Assembly (NCBI RefSeq): GCF_021726475.1
Contig: NZ_JAKJRU010000008.1
Span: 124,001-188,000 of the forward strand
Source of the DNA: Pseudomonas oligotrophica
GTDB taxonomy: Bacteria; Pseudomonadota; Gammaproteobacteria; Pseudomonadales; Pseudomonadaceae
Direction: 5' to 3'
DNA length: 64,000 bases
Positions 58,454 through 64,000 of the stretch are shown here, piece after piece (the first letter of the stretch is position 1; each line of letters begins with the position of its first letter). Position numbers and translations under genes: made by a program. The notes beneath the pieces were generated by a model. That model ran no database searches, had not been told where the DNA came from, and saw only the letters and a program-made list of their open reading frames with translations.

Positions 58454-58987
58454 TCAGTTCATGCCATCGAGCAGGCCGGCCAGGTCGTCGGCGTGCTCTT
58501 CCTCCTGGGCGAGGATGTCTTCGAAGATGCGCCGGGTGGTCGGGTCCTTGTCGCCCAGGTACTGCACGATCTCGCGGTAGCTGTCGATGGCGATGCGCTC
58601 GGCGACCAGGTTCTCGAAGACCATGTCGCGCAGGCCGTTGCCCTCGGCATATTGCGCGTGGGCGCGTTCGGTCAGGCTGTCCGGGTTGAAGTCCGGTTCA
58701 CCGCCCAGCTGCACGATGCGCTCGGCCAGGCGGTCGGCGTGCTCCTGCTCCTGATTGGCATGCTCGAGGAACTCGTCGGCCGCCACGCTGGCCCGGAGGC
58801 CGGTGGCCATGTAGTAGTGGCGCTTGTAGCGCAGGTAGCAGACCAGTTCGGTGGCCAGCGCTTCGTTGAGCAGGCCGATCACCACCTCGCGGTCGGCCGA
58901 GTAGCTCTCGGTGACCGCACCGTTTTCCACATGCTGGCGCGCACGTTCGCGCAGGGTTTGCTTGTCGCTCAGTTGTACATAGCTCAT
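58454..58987 (-). CDS. Bacterioferritin-family ferritin-like protein
   Basis: 177 residues. The four-helix ferroxidase ligands are visible: E47, E80 and H83 (ExxH), E130, and E162 and H165 (ExxH). A 35-residue N-terminal extension precedes the first helix. It likely oxidises and stores iron in the cytosol; whether it binds heme or assembles into a 12- or 24-mer cannot be told. GGAGAG precedes the start. Confidence 0.88.
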   Translation of the reverse strand: MSYVQLSDKQTLRERARQHVENGAVTESYSADREVVIGLLNEALATELVCYLRYKRHYYMATGLRASVAADEFLEHANQEQEHADRLAERIVQLGGEPDFNPDSLTERAHAQYAEGNGLRDMVFENLVAERIAIDSYREIVQYLGDKDPTTRRIFEDILAQEEEHADDLAGLLDGMN

Positions 58988-59026
58988 CAGGCTCTCCTTG
59001 GTATTCCGGGCTCGTGCGGTTGCCCG

Positions 59027-59167
59027 CTAGTTGTGATCGGACGGCCGGCGGAAAGTTTTGCCGACCTTCTGCTCCGGCTCTTCGCCGGTTTCCGGCTCGT
59101 CGACCGGAATCGGCTGGCCGGGCTCCTTGCGCTCGGGCGCGGGGGCCGGCTGCTCGGGATCGTTCAT
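59027..59167 (-). CDS. 46-residue acidic, proline-rich small protein
   Basis: 46 residues, starting MNDPEQPAPAPERKEPGQPI and very rich in Pro and Glu, so probably disordered. Its ATG overlaps the stop of the Rho_N-domain gene (ATGA), which implies translation coupling and argues that it is real despite its length. No known family is recognised. Confidence 0.55.
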   Translation of the reverse strand: MNDPEQPAPAPERKEPGQPIPVDEPETGEEPEQKVGKTFRRPSDHN

Positions 59168-59568
59168 CGGCCCAGCGCCTCGATCAATTCGGCCTTGCGC
59201 ATCTTCGAGCGGCCACGAATGTCCTTCTCGCGGGCCTTGGCGATCAGCTCGTCGCGGGTCATGTCGCTCAGCGAAGTGCTCCTGGCGCCCGCGCGGCCGC
59301 GTGCCGAGCCGCGGTTGGGCGAATGCCCCTGGCGCGCCTGCGCGGCCCGGTCGGCCGAATCCTTGCGGTCGGCGCGCTTGGCCGTGGCGCTCTTGCCGCG
59401 CCCGGAGCCGCCCGGCCGCTCGCCGCCGCCGGACTGCTTGTTGACCGTGGCCCAGGCGCGCGCCTCGGCCTCCTGCTCGGGGACACCGCGGGCCTCGTAG
59501 CTCTGCTCGATATGCTCGGCCTTGCGCTTCTGCTTGTCGGTGTACTTGGATTTGTCGCCGCGTGGCAT
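59164..59568 (-). CDS. Rho_N/plasmid-stabilisation-type basic protein
   Basis: 134 residues. The N-terminal block KYTDKQKRKAEHIEQSYEARG matches the family often labelled plasmid stabilisation protein; a low-complexity Gly/Arg/Ala linker leads to a C-terminal Rho_N/SAP-like domain (about residues 98-134, MTRDELIAKAREKDIRGRSK). A strong AGGAGGTGG ribosome binding site precedes the ATG at 59568. Nucleic-acid binding is likely; there is no evidence of a plasmid. Confidence 0.8.
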   Translation of the reverse strand: MPRGDKSKYTDKQKRKAEHIEQSYEARGVPEQEAEARAWATVNKQSGGGERPGGSGRGKSATAKRADRKDSADRAAQARQGHSPNRGSARGRAGARSTSLSDMTRDELIAKAREKDIRGRSKMRKAELIEALGR

Positions 59569-59599
59569 CGTCCACCTCCTCGCCTGGTCTGCGCCTCCG

Positions 59600-60178
59600 T
59601 CAGACACCGGCGTCCGGAGGCTCGTCCTTGTTACGACTGTCGCTCGATCGGCATGGTTCGCCGGCCGGGCCGTGCATGGCCCGCCGGCGGCGTGCCGCAC
59701 GCGCAGCGATACGCCGCTCGAGCAGCGGCATGCTGCGCAACACCGCCAGCGCCAGCAGGGTGCTGAGCGCTGCCGTCGCCTCGTGGCCGAGGCCTGCGGC
59801 GACACCGATGGCGGAGGTCAGCCAGATGCCGGCCGCGGTGGTCAGGCCCTTGACGTCGTCGAACGAGCTGCCCTTGAGGATGGTGCCGGCGCCGAGGAAG
59901 CCGATCCCGGTGATGATGCCCTGCATGACCCGGGTGATGTCCGCCTTCGCCACCCCGGCCTGCAGCGGCACCAGCACGAACAGCGCGGCGCCCAGGGCCA
60001 CCAGCATGTGCGTGCGCAGGCCGGCGGCCTTGCGCTTGAGTTCGCGCTCGTAGCCGAGCAGGCCGCCGAGCAGGGCGGCGACCAGCAGGCGCGTGCTGAC
60101 GCGGGTGGCCTCGCGCAGGTCGGGCAGGTCGGAGAACTCGGCGGCAACGGTGGCGAGGATGATCTGCCAGGCATCCAT
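59600..60178 (-). CDS. MgtC/SapB-family membrane protein
   Basis: 192 residues with the MgtC domain: conserved RLLVAALLGGLLGYERE near residue 29 and GIGFLGAGTILK near 92, with about four hydrophobic segments. The C-terminus is basic and lacks a recognisable ACT-like domain. MgtC proteins affect magnesium homeostasis or ATP synthase in pathogens; the role here is unknown. Confidence 0.9.
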   Translation of the reverse strand: MDAWQIILATVAAEFSDLPDLREATRVSTRLLVAALLGGLLGYERELKRKAAGLRTHMLVALGAALFVLVPLQAGVAKADITRVMQGIITGIGFLGAGTILKGSSFDDVKGLTTAAGIWLTSAIGVAAGLGHEATAALSTLLALAVLRSMPLLERRIAARAARRRRAMHGPAGEPCRSSDSRNKDEPPDAGV

Positions 60179-60242
60179 CCGGTAACCCTCGGGTGGTTTC
60201 TGCTATGGAGTGGCACCCGGGCCCGGGGGTTCGCTGCGCGGC

Positions 60243-61265
60243 TTAGTCGTCGACCTCGAAGCGCAGCATGCCGATCATCTGCCCGGCTTCGGTGACCACC
60301 CGCACCCGCCATTTGCCGCCGACCTCGGCGGGGAAATTGCGCTTGTGGCTCCAGGCGCGATAACCGGCCTGGCGGCCGCCACTGATCTCCAGGGCGATGC
60401 GGTCCACCTGGCGCCCCTCGTGCAGCCACTCGTGGTAGATGCGCTCCTTCAGGCCGCGCGGCGCATTGATCGCGGTGTAGGCATACAGGCCGCTGTTGCG
60501 CAGTTCGGCGCCGCTCAGGCGACGCACGCGCTGGCCGGGCTCGCGGCGACTGTTGTCCAGGCTGGTGGTCACCGCGACCTCGGTGAGCCAGAGGGTCGCC
60601 GGCGGTACCCAGGTCCGGCCGAACCAGCCGAGTGCGGCGATCGCCACCGCCAGTACGACGAGCATCAGCAGATTGCGCCAGCCGCGGCGCGCGAAGAGTT
60701 CGAGCAGGCTCGGCAGCGCCAGCAGCACGGCCACGGCGAGTGCCAGGCGGTAGCTCTGCGGGGTGCTCAGGTGCAGGATGATCGGCAGCGCGGTGAGCAG
60801 CACGGCGAACAGCGTCAGCGCGTGAAAGCCCAGGTACAGCCAGCGCCGGGGCGCCAGCCAGCGGTAGTACAGCGGGTCGATCAGCGAGACCAGCGCCGCC
60901 AGGCCGAGCAGGCCGGTGAACAGCGCCTGGCCGCTGTTCCAGGTGGTGGTCACGACGAAGAAGGGGATGATGAAGAACAGGCTTTCCTGGTGGACCATCT
61001 GCGTCGCATAGCGCAGCAGCGGGCGCGGGATCGACCAGCCGAACCAGCGGCGCAGCCGGCGCCGCAGGGTGTTCTCCAGCACCAGCCAGGTCCAGCTGAC
61101 CAGCATCACCAGGGCGATGAATTTGGCCAGCCCGGCCTGGCGCTCGACCAGCAGGAAGCTGGCGACGCCCGAGCCGAAGCCGAACAGCGCGACCAGCCCG
61201 GGGTAGCGCTTGACCAGGCGGGTACCCAGCTCGATCAGGGGCAGCAGGCGGGACTTGAACGACAT
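60243..61265 (-). CDS. DUF5924/DUF2914 membrane protein
   Basis: 340 residues: an N-terminal membrane region with about six hydrophobic helices (to about residue 215) and a C-terminal periplasmic DUF2914-like domain (about 240-340, ending GQMIGMLRFEVDD). The ATG at 61265 (MSFKSRLLPLIE) is chosen; the frame extending to 61430 has no family support. Function unknown. Confidence 0.82.
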   Translation of the reverse strand: MSFKSRLLPLIELGTRLVKRYPGLVALFGFGSGVASFLLVERQAGLAKFIALVMLVSWTWLVLENTLRRRLRRWFGWSIPRPLLRYATQMVHQESLFFIIPFFVVTTTWNSGQALFTGLLGLAALVSLIDPLYYRWLAPRRWLYLGFHALTLFAVLLTALPIILHLSTPQSYRLALAVAVLLALPSLLELFARRGWRNLLMLVVLAVAIAALGWFGRTWVPPATLWLTEVAVTTSLDNSRREPGQRVRRLSGAELRNSGLYAYTAINAPRGLKERIYHEWLHEGRQVDRIALEISGGRQAGYRAWSHKRNFPAEVGGKWRVRVVTEAGQMIGMLRFEVDD

Positions 61266-61348
61266 CGGCAGAGGGCGGCAGCGGCACGGAACGGGCGCAG
61301 TATCCCCTACCACGCCCGGCGGCGACAGTGCTATCGGCCGCGCGGCCT

Positions 61349-61828
61349 TTAGCGCTGCGCCTGCTGCGGCTCGGGCATGGCCGAGGAATGGTGGCTGGTG
61401 ATCAGCCATTGCTCCTGCTTGGGAAACCACTTGTAGGTGAAGGTGTAGCGTGCCTGCACCCGGCGCCCATCGGCGAAGCTGAAGGTGTAGAGGCCGGCAT
61501 CCACGGCGGTGTTGCAGTCGATCTGGATCATCCGCGAATCCACCGCCCCGTCCGGCTTGCCGGCGAGGAAATGCTGGAAGTAGTCGGCCTTGGCCTGCGC
61601 CGTTTCCCTGGGGGTGTTGGACAGGGTCGGCAGCAGCAGCGACTGCTCGGCATAGTTCTCCACGACCTTCTGCGGGTCACCGCTCTGCAGGTCATCGTTC
61701 CAGCGCACGAAGAGCGCCTCGATGTCCTTCTCGGTGACCTGCTGGCAGGCCTGCGGTTGTGCTTGTGCCTGGGCGAGGCCCGGTAGCGCCAGGCCGAGGG
61801 CGCAGGCGAGCAATGAATGCTTGAACAT
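61349..61828 (-). CDS. Secreted NTF2-like (SgcJ/EcaC or CaMKII-association type) protein
   Basis: 159 residues. A signal peptide ends near AQA (about 20-22), followed by an NTF2-like domain with ALFVRWNDDLQSGDPQKVVENYAE. Family members have varied functions and no catalytic residues could be assigned. The start is the ATG at 61828. Confidence 0.85.
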   Translation of the reverse strand: MFKHSLLACALGLALPGLAQAQAQPQACQQVTEKDIEALFVRWNDDLQSGDPQKVVENYAEQSLLLPTLSNTPRETAQAKADYFQHFLAGKPDGAVDSRMIQIDCNTAVDAGLYTFSFADGRRVQARYTFTYKWFPKQEQWLITSHHSSAMPEPQQAQR

Positions 61829-61914
61829 TGTTTTTCTCCGGCAGGTTGATGGGGGCGCTCGCCAGGCGAGCGTCCGTTCGACCGCGCGGGGGCAGCATCG
61901 TCCTGTCGCTGCGA

Positions 61915-62385
61915 TCAATGGAGGCCGGCGTCGGCAAGCGCCTGCTGCACCTGGCCGAAGGCCTGCGCCCGCTCGCGCTCGAGGCGGATCAGGGGGAGGC
62001 CGAGCGCTACGAACAGCGCTTCGACAAAGGCGTCCTGCTCGGCGTCGAGCAGGATCGCGGCGACCGGTGTGAACTCCGGCCGGCGCACCAGCAGGAAGTC
62101 GACATGCTGCCCGAGCAGGCGGTTGCGCGCCTGGTACCAGGGCGTCCGGCCGGGCAGGGCGGTGATCTCGACCAGTTCCGACAGCGGCACGCCCGGCAGC
62201 ACAAGGTAGCGCTCGGCCAGCAGCGCCTGCAGGGTCGCGAACAGCTCGCGATCGGGCGCATCCAGCAGCGGCGTGCGCAGGCGATAGGGAAACTGCAGGG
62301 CCGGATGGCGCGACTGCCGCTGCTTGACCCAGAACACCAGGGCGAAGCAGGCGAAGGTCACCAGGGTCAGGGCCAGCCAGCTCAT
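61915..62385 (-). CDS. DUF2726-domain membrane-anchored protein
   Basis: 156 residues: one N-terminal membrane helix (about 2-20), then a DUF2726 domain (restriction-endonuclease-like fold; HVDFLLVRRPEFTPVAAILLD near residue 98). ATG 62385 has GGAGACC upstream; the frame to 62427 is longer than the family. It precedes repeat copies U1 and U2, which lie in its upstream region. Confidence 0.82.
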   Translation of the reverse strand: MSWLALTLVTFACFALVFWVKQRQSRHPALQFPYRLRTPLLDAPDRELFATLQALLAERYLVLPGVPLSELVEITALPGRTPWYQARNRLLGQHVDFLLVRRPEFTPVAAILLDAEQDAFVEALFVALGLPLIRLERERAQAFGQVQQALADAGLH

Positions 62386-62444
62386 GGCAGGTCTCCAATA
62401 GGCAGGGCTCACCTCAATGGAGCGCATGGCGAGCGAGGAGTTCG

Positions 62445-62557
62445 TTATCCCCAGTGGCTGTTATTCAGTCTGTGCATAACCCGGGGAAGACCCGCTGTGG
62501 GCCCCGCGCCGCGCGGCTTCTCGAGCTTCGTACGTTTTTTGTCCAGCCGCGGCGCAG
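62445..62557 (+). repeat. DnaA-box-like repeat unit U1
   Basis: Begins with a 35-bp inverted pair: TTATCCCCA (62445-62453) and TGTGCATAA (62471-62479, the complement of TTATGCACA, a consensus DnaA box). GGCTTC starts at offset 70 (62515) and a T6 run at offset 90 (62535). U2 follows directly with a period of 113 bp. It aligns without gaps to U2, U3 and U4. Confidence 0.7.
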
Positions 62558-62660
62558 TTATCCAGCATTCTTGTGGGCCGAGCTGTGGATAACCGCGGGA
62601 TCGACTGGCCGGGCCCGCGCCGGCCCCGGCCTGCAGCGCGTCGCTCGTTTTTCGTACAAC
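62558..62660 (+). repeat. DnaA-box-like repeat unit U2
   Basis: TTATCCAGC (62558-62566) and a perfect TGTGGATAA (62584-62592) again span 35 bp. GGCCTGCAGCGCG starts at offset 70 (62628) and a T5 run at offset 90 (62648). It ends just before the 3' end of the LOG-family gene. Confidence 0.7.
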
Positions 62661-62664
62661 GGCG

Positions 62665-63252
62665 TCAGCGCGGCGCGCGCGCGCTCCACTTCGCCGCGAC
62701 GCTCGGCTGCCACGCCTCGAGGCGCTCGAGCAGGGCCTCAGGCGTGGCCTCGCGCTGGAGCATCTCGCGGTACTGCGCGCGGACGAAACCTTCCTCGACC
62801 AGGTGGTCGAGGAACTGCCCGAGCCCGGCATAGAAACCGCCGACATCCAGCAGCCCGAGCGGTTTGGCGTGGTAGCCCAGCTGGCCCCAGGTCCAGACCT
62901 CGAACAGCTCTTCCAGGGTGCCCAGGCCGCCCGGCAGGGCGACGAAGGCGTCGGCCAGCTCGGCCATGCGGGCCTTGCGTGCGTGCATGCCGTCGACTAC
63001 CTCCAGCCGGGTGAGGCCCGGATGGCCGATCTCGGCATCCTTGAGCGACTGCGGGATGATGCCGATGACCTGGCCGCCGGCGGCCAGGGCGGCGTCGGCG
63101 ACCACGCCCATCAGGCCGACCGCTCCGCCGCCGTAGACCAGCGTCATGCCGCGTTCGGCGAGGCTCCGGCCCATGGCGGCGGCAGCCTCGCGGTAGAGGG
63201 GATTGGCGCCCGTGCTGGCGCCGCAGAACACGCAGATCGACTTCAAGGCCAT
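62665..63252 (-). CDS. LOG-family (TIGR00730) nucleotide phosphoribohydrolase-like protein
   Basis: 195 residues, Rossmann-like LOG fold: GGGAVGLMG at 41-49 and the catalytic/phosphate-binding PGGLGTLEE at 107-115. Homologues release adenine or cytokinin base from nucleoside 5'-monophosphates; the older label lysine decarboxylase is wrong for this family. ATG 63252 has CGGAG upstream. It is bracketed by two repeat units on each side. Confidence 0.92.
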   Translation of the reverse strand: MALKSICVFCGASTGANPLYREAAAAMGRSLAERGMTLVYGGGAVGLMGVVADAALAAGGQVIGIIPQSLKDAEIGHPGLTRLEVVDGMHARKARMAELADAFVALPGGLGTLEELFEVWTWGQLGYHAKPLGLLDVGGFYAGLGQFLDHLVEEGFVRAQYREMLQREATPEALLERLEAWQPSVAAKWSARAPR

Positions 63253-63322
63253 GGCAGGCTCCGGCAAGTGAAGGGGCCGGGCAGGGTAGCCTGCCTGGCG
63301 TGCCGGGGCCAGGGCGTGGCGG

Positions 63323-63385
63323 TCAGCTGCCGAAGGCGAGCGCGTAGTCGGCCAGCAGCTGCTCGAACATTGCGTAGCTGAACAT
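63323..63385 (-). CDS. Possible 20-residue micro-ORF upstream of the LOG-family gene
   Basis: ATG at 63385 to TGA at 63323, encoding 20 residues starting [19 protein letters not shown] very good AAAGGAG ribosome binding site sits 7 nt upstream. The peptide is hydrophobic-amphipathic with no family match known to me. It is 70 bp upstream of the LOG-family gene and on the same strand, so it could be a leader peptide. Confidence 0.4.
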   Translation of the reverse strand: MFSYAMFEQLLADYALAFGS

Positions 63386-63484
63386 GGTGCTGCTCCTTTC
63401 CGGTTGGCTACGAAAGCAAGCCTAGAGCAGGGCAGCGAGACGTGCCCGTTGCTTTCTTGCATGGTGCCGATAGGGTCGACGCAT

Positions 63485-63587
63485 TTATCCAGTGAAACCG
63501 TGGATCGCTCTGTGGATAACGTTTGGGCAGTTGCTGCGAGCGCCGGCAGGCCGTGGCTTGCAGCGCGCTGAGCGTTTTCTGATCGAT
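63485..63587 (+). repeat. DnaA-box-like repeat unit U3
   Basis: TTATCCAGT (63485-63493) and a perfect TGTGGATAA (63511-63519) span 35 bp. GGCTTGCAGCGCG starts at offset 70 (63555) and a T4 run at offset 90 (63575), followed by CTGATCG. With U4 it fills most of the 483-bp gap between the micro-ORF and the SDR gene, in which no other gene is seen. Confidence 0.7.
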
Positions 63588-63657
63588 GCGCCGAGGCCCG
63601 TGCTAGAGAGGGACGTTAGGGGCTGTCGGCGACGCCGGACGCTCCTGCCGGATTCGG

Positions 63658-63760
63658 TTATCCTCAGAAGCTGTCGATGAATCTGTGGATAAGCTCGTGA
63701 ACAATCGCGCCCGGCCACAGCCGGCGCGGCCTGCGGTGTGGTGCTCATTTTCTGAGCGGC
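63658..63760 (+). repeat. DnaA-box-like repeat unit U4
   Basis: TTATCCTCA (63658-63666) and a perfect TGTGGATAA (63684-63692) span 35 bp. GGCCTGCGG starts at offset 70 (63728) and a T4 run at offset 90 (63748), followed by CTGAGCG. It starts 173 bp after U3. Confidence 0.7.
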
Positions 63761-63868
63761 ATCCCGCGCCGTTATGCCGGGGCATTCAGCACCGGCAGCC
63801 TTGTTGTCCGGCGGCGCGGGGTGGGCCGACACTCCCTGGCACTTTCATCGCAGGTTGAGGAGTCATCA

Positions 63869-64000
63869 ATGTCGCAAGCCATTCGCTTCGAGGACAGGGT
63901 GGTCATCGTGACCGGGGCCGGCGGCGGCTTGGGTCGGGCGCATGCCCTGGCCTTCGCCCGACACGGTGCCCGGGTGGTGGTCAACGACCTGGGCGGCACT
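63869..64000 (+). CDS. Short-chain dehydrogenase/reductase, N-terminal part (3' end outside window)
   Basis: 44 residues to the window edge. The Rossmann motif TGAGGGLG is at 15-22, followed by [21 protein letters not shown], the pattern of the peroxisomal multifunctional-enzyme-type (R)-hydroxyacyl-CoA SDR group. GAGGAG 6 nt before the ATG at 63869 supports the start. Substrate cannot be told from this fragment. Confidence 0.88.
   Translation, partial: MSQAIRFEDRVVIVTGAGGGLGRAHALAFARHGARVVVNDLGGT

Noticed and set aside
62535..62652. T-runs of U1/U2 as ordinary intrinsic terminators
   Set aside because: No stable stem sits immediately before the T-runs in all copies, and the conserved part is the upstream box pair rather than a hairpin.
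62445..63760. Main replication origin oriC
   Set aside because: DnaA boxes are present, but dnaA, dnaN, rpmH and gyrB, which flank oriC in Pseudomonas, are absent and no clear AT-rich unwinding element is seen. A titration or accessory site remains possible.
63485..63832. 115-codon minus-strand ORF over repeat units U3 and U4
   Set aside because: The region is made of repeats; the predicted protein is arginine-rich and low in similarity to anything, and lacks a ribosome binding site.

Overview
The window is chromosomal DNA of a high-GC gammaproteobacterium of the genus Pseudomonas in the broad sense. This rests on recognised gene order: kdsD-kdsC-lptCAB-rpoN-hpf-ptsN-rapZ-ptsO, mlaFEDCB-ibaG-murA-hisGDC-algW, cysD-cysNC, pilA/pilBCD-coaE-yacG, rplM-rpsI-petABC-sspAB, gmhA-yraN-lpoA/rsmI-rnpB and the complete mraZ-to-lpxC division and cell-wall (dcw) cluster. 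The species cannot be fixed from sequence reading alone. No phage, insertion sequence, CRISPR array or tRNA gene was recognised, and no clearly broken gene was found.

Layout. Positions 1-2739 hold the metalloprotease pair TldD (5'-truncated by the window edge) and PmbA/TldE, with darP between them on the other strand. Positions 2790-9782 (minus strand) form one long block: LPS sugar synthesis (kdsD, kdsC), LPS export (lptC, lptA, lptB), sigma-54 (rpoN), ribosome hibernation (hpf) and the nitrogen PTS with the RNase adapter (ptsN, rapZ, ptsO). Positions 10039-20875 (mostly plus) carry the Mla phospholipid transporter, a PsiE-like membrane protein, ibaG, murA, hisG, hisD, hisC, the periplasmic protease algW (minus) and a Nif3-family gene. 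Positions 21006-23834 are sulfate activation (cysD, fused cysNC). Positions 24058-29476 are type IV pilus assembly (pilA on minus from a clear sigma-54 promoter, then pilBCD), followed by coaE and yacG. An orphan CbiM-like membrane protein (29489-30199, minus) precedes rplM-rpsI, the cytochrome bc1 operon petABC, sspAB, and a minus-strand envelope group (BON lipoprotein, gmhA, yraN, lpoA). rsmI and the RNase P RNA gene lead into mraZ and the dcw cluster (40611-58343), whose genes mostly overlap by a few bases.

Positions 58454-63385 are a minus-strand block of less-studied genes: a ferritin-like protein, a Rho_N-domain protein with a tiny acidic partner, MgtC family, DUF5924, NTF2-like, DUF2726, a LOG-family nucleotidase-like gene and a possible 20-codon ORF. 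The window ends in the start of a short-chain dehydrogenase gene.

The most unusual structure is noncoding. Four gapless copies of a roughly 100-bp repeat (starting at 62445, 62558, 63485 and 63658) flank the LOG-family gene, two on each side. Each copy starts with a 35-bp inverted pair of DnaA-box-like sequences (TTATCC... ...TGTGGATAA), has GGCYT or GGCCT at offset 70, and has a T-run at offset 90. Other regulatory structure includes four 10-bp-phased MraZ-type repeats after the mraZ promoter, a composite palindromic element between murA and hisG, tandem hairpins between hisD and hisC, and a 30-bp tandem repeat upstream of rplM.
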